A program made the translations under genes and the position numbers. The notes below the pieces were generated by a model. The model was not told where the DNA came from and ran no database searches. It worked only from the letters and a program-made list of their open reading frames with translations. This document shows, one piece after another, positions 26,528-37,453 of a stretch of 64,000 nucleotides of DNA. The DNA comes from Aeromonas rivipollensis (GTDB lineage: Bacteria > Pseudomonadota > Gammaproteobacteria > Enterobacterales > Aeromonadaceae), in the NCBI RefSeq assembly GCF_037811135.1, contig NZ_CP149130.1, forward strand, positions 1,112,501 to 1,176,500, in the 5' to 3' direction. Numbering within the stretch: the first letter of the stretch is position 1; the number at the start of each line of letters is the position of its first letter.

Positions 26528-26641
26528 ATGGCTCAACGAGATACCCCGCTAGCAACCCCGCGCCCCCAGGCCCTGTCCGGGGCCAAGACTCCGGGCATGA
26601 TGCCAGAGTCGGGCCCTCTCCTTCGCTCAAGGAGTCGCTGA
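26528..26641 (+). CDS. Possible 37-codon ORF coupled to yqcA
   Basis: A short ORF with a good ribosome site (AGAGGA, 7 bases before ATG) encodes MAQRDTPLATPRPQALSGAK and 17 more residues, basic at the end. Its stop overlaps the yqcA start (TGATG). It has no recognisable family. It may be a leader that couples translation, or a chance ORF in GC-rich DNA. Confidence 0.35.
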   Translation: MAQRDTPLATPRPQALSGAKTPGMMPESGPLLRSRSR

Positions 26642-27081
26642 TGGCCGACATCGATATCCTGGTCGGCACCGTCTACGGCTCGGCCATGCTGGTGGCCGAG
26701 ACACTGCGGGATCACCTGCAAGCCCAGGGGCATGTCTGCCAGCTCTTCGACGAAGCCGAGCTGACCGACATAGACGGGTCCCGCTTCTTGCTGATCGTCA
26801 GCGCCACCACGGGGCAGGGGGATATTCCTCCCAATCTGCAACCCTTCGCCACGGCGCTGGCCGATCGCGCTCCTTATATGAAGGGATGGCGTTATGCCCT
26901 CATCGCCATGGGGGACAGCAGCTATGAACACTTCTGCGGGGCCGGACGCAGGCTCGATGAGCTGCTGCAGGAGCTGGCCGCCGACGCCCTGGTACCGCGC
27001 CTGGAGATAGACGCGACACTGGAGGATGAGCCTGAGGTGGCGGCGCTGGCCTGGTTGAAAAGCTGGGAAAATAGGCTCTAG
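26641..27081 (+). CDS. yqcA: Flavodoxin YqcA
   Basis: A 146-residue short-chain flavodoxin. The FMN phosphate loop is GTVYGSAMLVAETL near the N-terminus, and the isoalloxazine loops contain SATTGQGDIPPN and MGDSSYEHFCGAG. It is an electron carrier in the cytoplasm; the partner is unknown. The ATG at 26641 follows AAGGAG. It is the last gene of the yqcC-truC-yqcA group and is followed by a terminator. Confidence 0.93.
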   Translation: MADIDILVGTVYGSAMLVAETLRDHLQAQGHVCQLFDEAELTDIDGSRFLLIVSATTGQGDIPPNLQPFATALADRAPYMKGWRYALIAMGDSSYEHFCGAGRRLDELLQELAADALVPRLEIDATLEDEPEVAALAWLKSWENRL

Positions 27082-27107
27082 CCGGATTGCCTTAGTATTT
27101 TAAATTT

Positions 27108-27144
27108 CTCCCTCGTGAGCATGCTCACGGGGGAGTGTTATTTT
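27108..27144 (+). terminator. Terminator after yqcA
   Basis: CTCCCTCGTGAGC pairs with GCTCACGGGGGAG (13 pairs, one G-U) around a 2-base gap, followed by TGTTATTTT. The hairpin starts 26 bases after the yqcA stop. Confidence 0.85.
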
Positions 27145-27271
27145 GGGGCTCACTTAACCTTCCTTGAAATATATCCCGCATTTTATCGGGTTATTTTCCC
27201 CCGTCAGATCGGATTCCTCAGACCCATATTCATCAGAACGGCGACACATCAGAAAATTAAAAGTTCCGCAC

Positions 27272-27285
27272 TGAAAGCGATTTCA
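27272..27285. promoter_or_regulatory. LacI-type operator candidate 1
   Basis: TGAAAGCGATTTCA is a near-palindrome with the AAnCG core of LacI/GalR-family operators. It is distant (about 310 bases) from the lamB start. Confidence 0.4.
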
Positions 27286-27345
27286 ATCATGTTTTCGTCA
27301 CGGAGTGACTGATTAACCACTTAATCTTCATCGCAAATTAATAGT

Positions 27346-27359
27346 TGAAAGCGCTTTCT
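27346..27359. promoter_or_regulatory. LacI-type operator candidate 2
   Basis: TGAAAGCGCTTTCT contains the perfect 12-base palindrome GAAAGCGCTTTC and fits the general LacI-family operator pattern (TGWAARCGYTWNCW). It is about 250 bases before lamB; a weaker relative TGAAACGTTTTTCA lies at 27531-27544, just after the predicted start site. No LacI-family gene is in the window. Confidence 0.55.
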
Positions 27360-27471
27360 TTGGTGTGATTTTGCGAGCTTTATTTATTTATTGGTGTTTT
27401 ATTGCCTTGTTTTGCATTTTCAGACTTGATGTATGTCGTCCGGGGTGGGGGCGCGCGATTTGTCACCGTTT

Positions 27472-27514
27472 TGTGAATCAGCTCATGTTTGTCGCGAAAT
27501 TGGCTACATATAAT
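27472..27514 (+). promoter_or_regulatory. Class II CRP-dependent promoter of lamB
   Basis: TGTGA-ATCAGC-TCATG (27472-27487) matches the CRP site TGTGA-N6-TCACA except for two bases. A perfect -10 TATAAT is at 27509-27514, with no good -35. If transcription starts near 27521, the CRP centre is at -41.5, the class II position. This is the usual arrangement for catabolite-activated sugar porins. Confidence 0.65.
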
Positions 27515-27594
27515 CGACCCCGGTTATCGCTGAAACGTTTTTCAGTGATAAGAACTTGAATATCAGGATCACACTCCCAGCGGGAATAAGGAAA

Positions 27595-28938
27595 ATGAAA
27601 ATGAAAGCAAAGTGGCTCCCGATTGCAGCAGCAGTAACCGCTGCCCTGGCTTCTCAAGCCGCCTTCGCCGTTGATTTCCACGGCTACTTCCGTTCAGGTG
27701 TCGGTGTTTCCGGTGACGGGGACATGGTTAAATACAACGTCAACAAGGTTGGCCGTCTGGGTAACGAAAATGATACCTACGGCGAAGTGCAACTGGGTCA
27801 GGAAGTCTTCAACAAAGATGGCAAGACTTTCTATGTAGATTCCATGTTTGCCATGGCATCCAACGGTTCCAATGACTGGGAAGGCACCGGTACCGTCTGT
27901 AACTTCGACGCCAAACAGTGCAACGGCGACTCCGACTTCGCACTGCGTCAGTTCAACGTACAAGCCAAGGGCCTGCTGGGCTTTGCACCTGAAGCCACCC
28001 TCTGGGCCGGTAAGCGTTACTACCAACGTCACGACATCCACATCTCTGACTTCTACTACTGGAACATCTCCGGTGCCGGCGCCGGTATCGAAGGCATCCA
28101 GGCTGGTCCTGGCAAGGTCTCCTTCGCCTGGGTTCGCAACGACCGCAGCGCGGCCGATGTGTTCGGTCAGTACACCCAGACCGGTGTAGATGCCAACGGT
28201 GATCCGACCTATCAGAAGAACGAAGATCTGAACGTCAACACCCTGGACCTGCGTTATGCCGGTATCCCGCTGTGGCAAGACGGCTCTCTGGAACTGGGCG
28301 TTGACTATGCCATCGTCAACGAGACCGAAGCCCAGAAAGATCTGAAAAACGACAACATGAAAGACGGCGTCATGCTGACTGCCGAACTGACCCAAGGCAT
28401 CTTTGGCGGCTTCAACAAGACCGTGCTGCAGTACGGTACCGAAGGCTACTCCAAGACCATGGCCTACTACGGTGATGGCTCCTGGTACGGTGCCGAAGCC
28501 AAGGGCGGTGCCGACGGCTACCGTATCATCAACTGGGGCGTCATCCCGATGGGTAACTCCTGGGAAATGGGTCACCAGCTGGTCTACGGTGTAGGCAACG
28601 AGATGTGGAGTGGTCACGACGAGACTCAAACCTTCTCCGCCGTTGTCCGTCCTATGTACAAGTGGGATGACTTCAACAAGACCATCTTTGAAGGCGGTAT
28701 CTTCAAGGACAAGACCAGCTACACCAGTGGTGGCAGCGACAAGGATGGCGGTTACAAGCTGACCCTGGCGCAGGCCTGGTCTGCCGGTTCCAGCTTCTGG
28801 GCCCGTCCGGAAATCCGTGTGTTCGCTTCCTATCTGGCTGATACCGAAGCCGATGGCTCCGGTAGCAAGAACAGCTTCGAAAGTGGCACCTCCGATGACA
28901 CCTGGCAAGTTGGCGTCCAGGCAGAAGCCTGGTGGTAA
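27595..28938 (+). CDS. lamB: Maltoporin LamB
   Basis: A 447-residue outer-membrane sugar porin. A 25-residue signal peptide ends SQAAFA before [12 protein letters not shown], the typical maltoporin opening. Family signatures are [30 protein letters not shown] and the C-terminal EAWW. It should pass maltose and maltodextrins. The start at 27595 follows AAGGAAA; an ATG two codons later is an alternative. Unlike in E. coli, malK does not precede it; malM follows and ptsG is next. Transcription is probably under CRP and a LacI-type factor. Confidence 0.95.
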   Translation: MKMKAKWLPIAAAVTAALASQAAFAVDFHGYFRSGVGVSGDGDMVKYNVNKVGRLGNENDTYGEVQLGQEVFNKDGKTFYVDSMFAMASNGSNDWEGTGTVCNFDAKQCNGDSDFALRQFNVQAKGLLGFAPEATLWAGKRYYQRHDIHISDFYYWNISGAGAGIEGIQAGPGKVSFAWVRNDRSAADVFGQYTQTGVDANGDPTYQKNEDLNVNTLDLRYAGIPLWQDGSLELGVDYAIVNETEAQKDLKNDNMKDGVMLTAELTQGIFGGFNKTVLQYGTEGYSKTMAYYGDGSWYGAEAKGGADGYRIINWGVIPMGNSWEMGHQLVYGVGNEMWSGHDETQTFSAVVRPMYKWDDFNKTIFEGGIFKDKTSYTSGGSDKDGGYKLTLAQAWSAGSSFWARPEIRVFASYLADTEADGSGSKNSFESGTSDDTWQVGVQAEAWW

Positions 28939-28962
28939 GCAATATCTTCAGTTAAGTTAGTC

Positions 28963-28988
28963 ACTGCCCCCTGATGGGGGCAGTTTTG
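28963..28988 (+). terminator. Hairpin between lamB and malM
   Basis: ACTGCCCCC-TGAT-GGGGGCAGT followed by TTTGTTT is a full Rho-independent terminator inside the lamB-malM unit. It may lower malM expression relative to lamB. Confidence 0.85.
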
Positions 28989-29028
28989 TTTAGCAGGATT
29001 TGGCAACCGGGTTATGGAGATAAGAAGA

Positions 29029-30003
29029 ATGAAACTGGTAAAGATGTCTATCGCGGCCGTGGTTACCGCGCTGTTGGCCGGTTGTTCCGGTAGCATGGTG
29101 GTGCCCGTACAGGAACACGCCTCCATTCTGAGTAATGCCGATCAGGCCAAGCAGGCCCTCTCCCAGGCCAGCAGTTGCTGCCAGGGGTTCAACGAATTCA
29201 ATTATGTGGCTCTGCCGGAGGGGGATACGCTCCTGACCCTGGATGGCAAGCAACCCAGCTATCAGTTTGACGAGGGGATGAGCTATTTTGCCGCCTATCG
29301 TCTGCCGGCCAATACCGGCAACCTGGCCATCACTCTGGCCTCCCAGGTGAGCAAGACGGTACTCGTGCCCAAGGTGATCATGCTGGATGCCCAGTTCAAG
29401 GTAACCCGCGTGCTGGGTGAATCTGTCTTCACGTATCAGCCAGCCCACCTGCTCGACAATGACAGGATCGAAGGCAAGGTGTTCGTGGACCGCAGCATGC
29501 CGGGCAATCCCGCGGCCGAAACCTACATGGTGATCTATGCCCCGGCCGACGAGCTGTCCGGCAGCACCACCATATTGCATCCCGCCAAGGCGTTTGCCCG
29601 TGCCAATGGCACTGTCGAGCCGGATATCAAGGATCCCGTCATCCCCCATTCCCCCTGGGGCCTGCTGCAACTCGAGGTCGTCGACATGGCCAAGGGGCAG
29701 GGCCTGGAAGCCGTGTTCAAGCCCGAGTATTCGGACAAGGTGGCGATGAGTCAGGCCAAGCCAGCCACGACGGCCGTGGCTGCGACGGCGGCGACTACTG
29801 CCGCTGTTGCCGCTACCCCCAGCACACCTGCCCCCGCCATGCTGAGCGAGACCGAGACCTTCTACAACAGCCAGATCGAGAAGGCGGTCAAGGCCGGGGA
29901 TATCGACAAGGCGATGCAACTCGTGAGTGAAGCCGAGCGGGCCGGTTCAACCAAGGCGAAATCCGTCTTTATTGATGCGGTGAAGCGTTCACAAAAAAAC
30001 TGA
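29029..30003 (+). CDS. malM: Maltose operon lipoprotein MalM
   Basis: A 324-residue MalM-family protein whose function in maltose uptake is still unclear. A lipobox (LLAGC) follows a short signal sequence, so this version is probably a lipoprotein. The first 190 residues hold the MalM domain (SCCQGFNEFNYVALPEGD; VPKVIMLDAQFKVTR; YMVIYA). A linker rich in Ala, Thr and Pro (about 240-270) leads to a short helical tail. I chose the ATG at 29029, after GGAGATAAG; an ATG at 29014 is also in frame. The lamB-malM order is as in E. coli. Confidence 0.92.
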   Translation: MKLVKMSIAAVVTALLAGCSGSMVVPVQEHASILSNADQAKQALSQASSCCQGFNEFNYVALPEGDTLLTLDGKQPSYQFDEGMSYFAAYRLPANTGNLAITLASQVSKTVLVPKVIMLDAQFKVTRVLGESVFTYQPAHLLDNDRIEGKVFVDRSMPGNPAAETYMVIYAPADELSGSTTILHPAKAFARANGTVEPDIKDPVIPHSPWGLLQLEVVDMAKGQGLEAVFKPEYSDKVAMSQAKPATTAVAATAATTAAVAATPSTPAPAMLSETETFYNSQIEKAVKAGDIDKAMQLVSEAERAGSTKAKSVFIDAVKRSQKN

Positions 30004-30036
30004 ATGACTGAATATATGTAGACTAATATTTATTTC

Positions 30037-30063
30037 AGGCCTCCCTTGTTGGAGGCCTTTTTA
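30037..30063 (+). terminator. Terminator after malM
   Basis: AGGCCTCC pairs with GGAGGCCT around CTTGTT, followed by TTTTTA; it starts 33 bases after the malM stop. Confidence 0.9.
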
Positions 30064-31863
<1,800 letters not shown>

Positions 31864-31891
31864 TCCTGTTGCCTGACGATCAGAGTTCTTG

Positions 31892-31920
31892 AAGAGGGAG
31901 GCGCAAGCCTCCCTTCTTGT
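31892..31920 (+). terminator. Terminator after ptsG
   Basis: GGGAGGC-GCAA-GCCTCCC followed by TTCTTGTT, 28 bases after the stop. Confidence 0.85.
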
Positions 31921-31999
31921 TGGGCGCTGGTCAGCCCGCTGGGCGAGGGGTCGAGCAGATCCGGGGGGAGGACGTTGGCATCTCCCTGTGCATCGGCAT

Positions 32000-32026
32000 T
32001 AAAAAAGGCGCCTGATGGCGCCTTTT
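32000..32026. terminator. Terminator of yaeH (bidirectional)
   Basis: GGCGCC-TGAT-GGCGCC with A6 on the left and T4 on the right, lying 17 bases beyond the stop of the minus-strand yaeH. Confidence 0.85.
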
Positions 32027-32043
32027 GCTGGGTGGGAGACTGC

Positions 32044-32427
32044 CTAGAGTTTTTCCAGGTCCCGCTCTATTTCGCTTATCTTGTTCTGCACCACTTTTTC
32101 CAGGTGGCGCAGGTCGCGCAGGATTTTCTTCTTGATGTCCTGATCGATCTCGACCTGTACGCCCTGGGTCAGGTTATCCAGCTCATCCACCACGTACTTG
32201 AGGTTGGCGTTGATCTCGGTGACATCCTTGTACTCATGGGTGCCCGAGTCTATCAGCATGGTCTTGCGCTGACGGGGATACTTGAATTTGACGCTCTTGG
32301 CGAAGAACTCTCCCTTCTGCTTCTTGAAATAGATCTTGAGGATGTCGTGGTTGGCTTCCTGGCGCAGGGTATAGCTGTCCACTGAGGTGGGCTCCTGGAT
32401 CCCCAGGCTCTTCAGATTCTCGTACAT
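32044..32427 (-). CDS. yaeH: UPF0325 family protein YaeH (DUF3461)
   Basis: A 127-residue soluble protein very similar to E. coli YaeH: it opens [10 protein letters not shown], contains SLRQEAN-type [15 protein letters not shown] and the highly conserved [17 protein letters not shown], and ends [13 protein letters not shown]. Its function is unknown. The ATG at 32427 follows GAGGAAG. It is next to dapD on the same strand, as in E. coli, but a terminator separates them. Confidence 0.95.
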   Translation of the reverse strand: MYENLKSLGIQEPTSVDSYTLRQEANHDILKIYFKKQKGEFFAKSVKFKYPRQRKTMLIDSGTHEYKDVTEINANLKYVVDELDNLTQGVQVEIDQDIKKKILRDLRHLEKVVQNKISEIERDLEKL

Positions 32428-32599
32428 CGGGCTTCCTCGGTTTGAAACGATCCTGACCCATCTATCTTAACCGAGTCACAGTGGCTTGCCTGTGACAGGA
32501 GCGCCAAAATCACCAGGGCCCCAAAAGATTCCTTTTTGCCGCTGTTCGCCAGAGTCGTGCATGACGGCCAGCCAAATAGTCTGGCTGGGTTACCACCAT

Positions 32600-32628
32600 A
32601 AAAAAGGGCGCCATCAGGCGCCCTTTTA
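32600..32628. terminator. Terminator of dapD (bidirectional)
   Basis: GGGCGCC-ATCA-GGCGCCC with A5 to the left and T4 to the right, 17 bases after the dapD stop. Confidence 0.88.
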
Positions 32629-32644
32629 ATCACGGTAACGCGGA

Positions 32645-33472
32645 TTACTCGTCGATGGAACGCAACAGGGCGTTGATGCCGACCTTGGCTCGGGTCTTGG
32701 CATCCACCTTCTTGACGATGACGGCGGCATACAGGCTGTACTTGCCGCACTTGGAGGGCAGGGAGCCGGAGACCACCACTGAACCGGCCGGCACGCGACC
32801 ATAGTGGATCTCGCCGGTTTCGCGGTCATAGATGCGGGTGGACTGGCCGATGAAGACGCCCATGGAAATGACGGAACCTTCCTCGACGATGACCCCTTCA
32901 ACCACTTCTGAGCGGGCACCGATGAAGCAGTTGTCCTCGATGATGGTCGGGTTAGCCTGCAGCGGCTCCAGTACGCCGCCGATGCCGACGCCGCCGGAGA
33001 GGTGCACGTTCTTGCCGATCTGGGCGCAGGAGCCCACTGTGGCCCAGGTATCGACCATGGTGCCTTCATCGACGAAGGCGCCGATGTTGACATAGGAGGG
33101 CATCAGCACTGTATTGGGGGCGATGAAGGAGCCCTTGCGAGCGGTGGCCGGCGGCACCACGCGCACGCCCGCCGCCTTGAACTGCTCGGCGCTGTAGTCG
33201 GAGAACTTGAGGGGAACCTTGTCGTAGTACTGGGCGTCGTCGCCCTTGATGATGCCGTTGTCATTGATACGGAAGTAGAGCAGCACGGCCTTCTTCAGCC
33301 ACTGGTGGACGACCCACTCACCGGCAATCTTCTCGGCGACCCGGGCCTTGCCGGAGTCCAGCAGATCGATGGCCTCCAGGATGGCGGCCTTGGTGGCGGC
33401 ATCGACGGAGCCGGGGGTGATGGAATCACGGCGCTCGAAGGCCGCTTCGATGGTCTGTTGCAACTGGGTCAT
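32645..33472 (-). CDS. dapD: Tetrahydrodipicolinate N-succinyltransferase
   Basis: A 275-residue enzyme of the lysine and diaminopimelate pathway that succinylates tetrahydrodipicolinate with succinyl-CoA. The middle is a left-handed beta helix built of hexapeptide repeats ([35 protein letters not shown]). The ATG at 33472 follows AAGGAAA. Length is as in E. coli (274). It is transcribed away from glnD's 3' end; a 9-bp palindrome lies in its upstream region. Confidence 0.97.
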   Translation of the reverse strand: MTQLQQTIEAAFERRDSITPGSVDAATKAAILEAIDLLDSGKARVAEKIAGEWVVHQWLKKAVLLYFRINDNGIIKGDDAQYYDKVPLKFSDYSAEQFKAAGVRVVPPATARKGSFIAPNTVLMPSYVNIGAFVDEGTMVDTWATVGSCAQIGKNVHLSGGVGIGGVLEPLQANPTIIEDNCFIGARSEVVEGVIVEEGSVISMGVFIGQSTRIYDRETGEIHYGRVPAGSVVVSGSLPSKCGKYSLYAAVIVKKVDAKTRAKVGINALLRSIDE

Positions 33473-33592
33473 GACAGGTTTCCTTTAAAAAATTCTGTTT
33501 GTTGTATCACACTTTTCCAATCGTTTTTAAGGGCTCTGGCCGATTTCTTCAAAAGAAAGGCGGTTTATTGTACTTGAGTGGCCCAACCACTT

Positions 33593-33614
33593 GTTCTGAT
33601 TGATAAATCAGAAC
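33593..33614. repeat. Perfect 9-bp palindrome upstream of dapD
   Basis: GTTCTGATT-GATA-AATCAGAAC lies between the glnD stop and dapD, about 120 bases before the dapD start. No U-tract follows on either strand, so it looks more like an operator than a terminator. The protein that could bind is unknown. Confidence 0.5.
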
Positions 33615-33648
33615 GATAAACGGCGTCTTGTGAAGCCTTTCCCGGGCC

Positions 33649-36306
33649 TTATCGCCCCTCCTCGTCCCCCTGCTCCTGGGGGTTGAGCTGATTGACCAGT
33701 CGCTCCTCCAGCGCCTGCTGTTCGGCCTGGTTCAGCGGCTCGCCTTCGAGGGTGGTGAGGCTGAAAAAGTCTTCTACCCGCTCGCCTATGGTGGTGATCT
33801 TGGCGGCATGCAGTTCGATGCCGCACTGCTGGAAGACGGCACCGATGCGGGCCAGCAGGCCCGGGGTATCCAGGGCGGTCAGCTCCAGCAGGGTGTGGCG
33901 GCTCTCCCCCTTCGTGGGTGAAGTGCGGGGCAAGAAGACCACCCGGGTCGGCACGCTGAACTGGCGGTGGCGCCGTGACAGGGGCTTGTTGCGTAGCACC
34001 AGCTTGCCCGGCTCCTGCAGCGCCTTCTCCAGCGCCTTCTTGATGGTGGCGGTGCGGTTGGGGCTGATGGGCTCGCCATTGGGTTCGAGCACGATGAAGG
34101 TGTCCAGCACATAGTCGTTGCGCGAATTCATGATCTGGGCGTCGTGGATGTTGAGGTTCTTCTGATCCAGCGCCGAGGCCACGGTGGCGAACAGATTCGG
34201 GGTGTCGCGGCAATAGATGAACACCTCGCTGCCGCCCCGGATGGGGTGTTTGCCGATGAGCACCAGGGGGGCAGGGTTGTCGCCGTGTGCGATGATCTTG
34301 CGGCAATGCCAGGCGATCTGCTCCGGGCTGTGGCGCAGGAAATAGTCGGCCTTGAAATCATTCCAGAGGGCGCTGACCGCTTCCTCGGGCACCTCGCGCT
34401 GGGCCAGGATCTGCCTGGCCTGACGCTGGTTCTCGCGGATCTTGAGGCGCATGTCCGGCGGGTTTTCCAGCCCCTGGCGGAGCGCCTTCTGGGTGGCGAA
34501 GTAGAGCTCCCGCAGCAATGTGCCTTTCCAGTCGTTCCACAGGGTGTCGTTGGTGGCGCAGATATCGGCCACGGTCAGGCAATAGAGCAGATCCAGGTGC
34601 AGTTCGTCGCGCACCTTGTGGGCGAAGTCGGTGACCACCTCGGGATCGTAGATGTCGCGGCGCTGGGCGGTGACCGACATCAGCAGGTGATGGCGCACCA
34701 GCCAGGCCACCAAGCGGCTCTCGTAGCGATCCAGTCCGTGCAACTGGCAGAACTCCAGCGCATCGACGGCGCCGAGCTCCGAGTGATCGCCGCGCCGTCC
34801 CTTGGCGATGTCGTGGAACAGGGCGGCGATGCTGAGCAGCTCCGGCTTGCGCAACTGGGTGAACACCTCGTGGCAGAGCGGGTGGGTCTGGCGGCTGGCC
34901 GGGTTCGGGAAGCGATGGATGTTCTGGAGCAGGCGATGGGTGTGCTCATCCACAGTGTAAGCGTGGAACATGTCGAACTGCATCTGGCCTACGATGAGGT
35001 TCCACTGGGGCAGATAGGCCGCGAGGATCCCGTACTTATGCATAAGAGTGAGGGGCTGGCCGATGCCGTTGGGGTGGCGCAGCAGCGCCATGAACAGACG
35101 ACGGCATTCGGGCAAGTCCTGCAGCCAGCAGCTGAGGGTGCGTCTGGCCTCCCGCAGCTGGCGCAGGGTGGCGGAGTGGATGCCGGCGATGTCCGGGTGC
35201 TGGGCTATCTGGTAGAAGAGTCGCAGTATGGCGGCGGGGTCGCGGCCAAACAGCTCGGAGTCCACCGCATCGATGAGGCGGCCACGGAGCTGGAACTCGT
35301 CGCTGATGCGGCGTACATCCATGGCGGTGTTGCCGAGGATAGCCTCGTCAAACAGCTGCAGCAGCATCTCGTTGAGCTCGGCCACCCGCCGTACCGTCTG
35401 ATAGAAGCGCTTCATCATCTGCTCGACCGGGCCGTTGCCTTCCCCCTCGAACCCCAGCATCTGGGCCACGGTACGCTGGCGATCGAACAAGAGGCGGTTG
35501 TCCCCCTTGTTGATGGCCATGTGCAGGGCGAAACGCACCTTCCACAGGAAGTTCTGGCAGTCGAGCAGCTCGCGGTACTCGGCCCGGTTGAGGAAGCCGT
35601 GGCTGGTCATCTCGAACAGTGTGGTGGCGCCGAAGTGGCGGCGGGCGACCCAGGCCAGGGTCTGGATGTCCCGCAGCCCGCCGGGATTGTTCTTGAGATC
35701 GGGTTCCAGCTTGTAGGCGGTGCCGAGAAACTGCTGGTGGCGCAGGCTCTGCTCCTCGCGCTTGGCGCGAAAGAAGGCCTCGCTCGGCCAGAAGTGCTGA
35801 GGCTGGGTGGCCGCCTGCAACTGCTCGAACCCCGCCAGGCGCCCGGTGATGTAGCGCGCTTCTATGAGGTTGGTGGCAACAGTGATATCGCTGCGGCCCT
35901 GCTCGATGCACTCGCTCACGTTGCGCACCGATTGCCCGACTTCCAGCTTGAGATCCCACAGCAAGGTGATGAACTCGCCGATGCGCAGCCCCAGCACCTC
36001 GTCCAGCTCGTCCCCTTCATAGAGGATGAGCAGGTCGATGTCGGAGTGGGGGTGCAGTTCACCCCGACCATAGCCGCCCACCGCGATCAGGGTCAGGCTG
36101 GTCTTGTCGAAGCCGAACTTGTGCCAGAGCCTGGTCAGCAGTGCGTCCATGTATTCGGAGCGGGTGGCCACCAGTTCGATGATGTTGTCGCCGGCATCGA
36201 AGCGCTCGTGCAGCCAGACAAGGAAGCGGCTCAGATACTCCTTGCAGTTGTCACGGGTGAGCTGGTCGTCGGGTAACAGGTGGGGGGAAAGCAGACTGGC
36301 ATCCAT
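33649..36306 (-). CDS. glnD: Bifunctional PII uridylyltransferase / uridylyl-removing enzyme
   Basis: An 885-residue nitrogen sensor that adds UMP to PII proteins when glutamine is low and removes it when glutamine is high. Domain order: nucleotidyltransferase (GGYGRGELHPHSDIDLLIL, near 75-95), a helical part, an HD hydrolase domain (SIAALFHDIAKGRRGDHSEL, about residues 490-510) and two C-terminal ACT domains that bind glutamine (FIYCRDTPNLFATVASALDQ; DTPGLLARIGAVF). All motifs are intact. It lies between dapD and map as in E. coli, and a terminator separates it from map. Confidence 0.97.
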   Translation of the reverse strand: MDASLLSPHLLPDDQLTRDNCKEYLSRFLVWLHERFDAGDNIIELVATRSEYMDALLTRLWHKFGFDKTSLTLIAVGGYGRGELHPHSDIDLLILYEGDELDEVLGLRIGEFITLLWDLKLEVGQSVRNVSECIEQGRSDITVATNLIEARYITGRLAGFEQLQAATQPQHFWPSEAFFRAKREEQSLRHQQFLGTAYKLEPDLKNNPGGLRDIQTLAWVARRHFGATTLFEMTSHGFLNRAEYRELLDCQNFLWKVRFALHMAINKGDNRLLFDRQRTVAQMLGFEGEGNGPVEQMMKRFYQTVRRVAELNEMLLQLFDEAILGNTAMDVRRISDEFQLRGRLIDAVDSELFGRDPAAILRLFYQIAQHPDIAGIHSATLRQLREARRTLSCWLQDLPECRRLFMALLRHPNGIGQPLTLMHKYGILAAYLPQWNLIVGQMQFDMFHAYTVDEHTHRLLQNIHRFPNPASRQTHPLCHEVFTQLRKPELLSIAALFHDIAKGRRGDHSELGAVDALEFCQLHGLDRYESRLVAWLVRHHLLMSVTAQRRDIYDPEVVTDFAHKVRDELHLDLLYCLTVADICATNDTLWNDWKGTLLRELYFATQKALRQGLENPPDMRLKIRENQRQARQILAQREVPEEAVSALWNDFKADYFLRHSPEQIAWHCRKIIAHGDNPAPLVLIGKHPIRGGSEVFIYCRDTPNLFATVASALDQKNLNIHDAQIMNSRNDYVLDTFIVLEPNGEPISPNRTATIKKALEKALQEPGKLVLRNKPLSRRHRQFSVPTRVVFLPRTSPTKGESRHTLLELTALDTPGLLARIGAVFQQCGIELHAAKITTIGERVEDFFSLTTLEGEPLNQAEQQALEERLVNQLNPQEQGDEEGR

Positions 36307-36351
36307 GGCATCTCACACACAAGTGGCAGGCAAACGGCTGGAACGGGCAGT

Positions 36352-36386
36352 AAAAACCCCGGCGCTTTGAGGTCAGGGCCGGGGTT
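36352..36386 (-). terminator. Terminator between map and glnD
   Basis: On the minus strand AACCCCGGC and GCCGGGGTT pair around a 14-base loop and are followed by TTTTT. It starts 6 bases past the map stop, so glnD likely has its own promoter or depends on read-through. Confidence 0.85.
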
Positions 36387-36391
36387 CGATG

Positions 36392-37180
36392 TTAGCTGTG
36401 TTTGATGACGCGGTCGATAGTGTCGTCGGGGCGCAAGGTGAGCACCTCGCAGCCATCCTCGGTGACCAGCAGGGTGTGTTCCCACTGGGCGGAGTCGCCG
36501 CCGTCCTTGGTGGTGACGGTCCAGCCATCCTTGGGATTGATGCGGCAGTGGTATTTCTTGCTGTTGACCATGGGCTCTATGGTGAAGCACATGCCCGGTT
36601 TCAGTTCCAGCTTGCCGCCGTTGCGGTAGTGCAGGATCTGCGGCTCTTCGTGGAACTCGCTGCCGATGCCGTGGCCGCAGTAGTCACGTACCACGGAGAA
36701 ACCGGCCTGCTCGACGATGGGCTGGATCACGGCGCCGATCTCGGTGATGCACATGCCAGGACGCACCTGCTTGATGGCGGCGTACAGGCTCTCCTGCGCA
36801 ACCTTGCACAGCTGGCGACGCAGGGGCGTGGTCTGGCCCACGATGAACATGGCGGAGGTGTCGCCGTGGTAGCCATCCTTGATGACGGTGATGTCCAGGT
36901 TGATGATGTCCCCTTCCCGCAGCTTCTTGTGATTGGGGATGCCGTGGCAGATCACATCATTGACCGAGGTGCAGATGGACTTGGGGAAGCCGTGATAGTT
37001 GAGCGGCGCGGGAATGGCCTGCTGTACCTCGACGATATGGTTGTGGCACAGGGTGTTCAGCTCGTCTGTGGTGACGCCAGCCTTGACATGGGGGGCGATC
37101 ATGACCAGCACATCGGCGGCCAGCTGGCCGGCAATGCGCATCTTTTCAATCTCTTCCGGTGTCTTGATTTTAATGGACAT
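36392..37180 (-). CDS. map: Methionine aminopeptidase, type I
   Basis: A 262-residue enzyme that removes the first methionine from new proteins. Metal ligands are in INLDITVIKDGYHGDTS (two Asp), GHGIGSEFHEEP (His) and FTIEPMV and QWEHTLLV (two Glu); YCGHGIG is the family signature. The ATG at 37180 follows AGAGAGAT. It is divergent from rpsB, as in E. coli. Confidence 0.97.
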   Translation of the reverse strand: MSIKIKTPEEIEKMRIAGQLAADVLVMIAPHVKAGVTTDELNTLCHNHIVEVQQAIPAPLNYHGFPKSICTSVNDVICHGIPNHKKLREGDIINLDITVIKDGYHGDTSAMFIVGQTTPLRRQLCKVAQESLYAAIKQVRPGMCITEIGAVIQPIVEQAGFSVVRDYCGHGIGSEFHEEPQILHYRNGGKLELKPGMCFTIEPMVNSKKYHCRINPKDGWTVTTKDGGDSAQWEHTLLVTEDGCEVLTLRPDDTIDRVIKHS

Positions 37181-37388
37181 GGGATCTCTCTTGGGGCCCG
37201 ACTGCGCATCCTGCCGATGCCCAACAATCAGGTAATAAAAAATAGATGCGTTTGCAATCAGGGCAAAATTTTATCCCCAACCCCCGTTTACTTCCAGTGT
37301 GATCGTCATCGCAACGTCATCCAGCGGTCGCAGTCCCCGTCGGGATCCATTTTTAGCGGTCCACCTGGTGGTGTCCTGACCAAAGTTA

Positions 37389-37404
37389 TGGTATAAAGCG
37401 CGCC
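37389..37404 (+). promoter_or_regulatory. Extended -10 promoter of rpsB-tsf
   Basis: TGGTATAAA is an extended -10 element followed directly by the GC-rich discriminator GCGCGCC, a mark of stringently controlled ribosomal promoters. It predicts a leader of about 130 bases. Confidence 0.7.
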
Positions 37405-37453
37405 GGAATGGGGAACTTGTGTCCTCATGCCATCACCCTTAATCAATAACACA

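Noticed and set aside
27115-27559. Two short ORFs in front of lamB
   Set aside because: They overlap the yqcA terminator, LacI-type operators and the CRP promoter, and have no ribosome sites.
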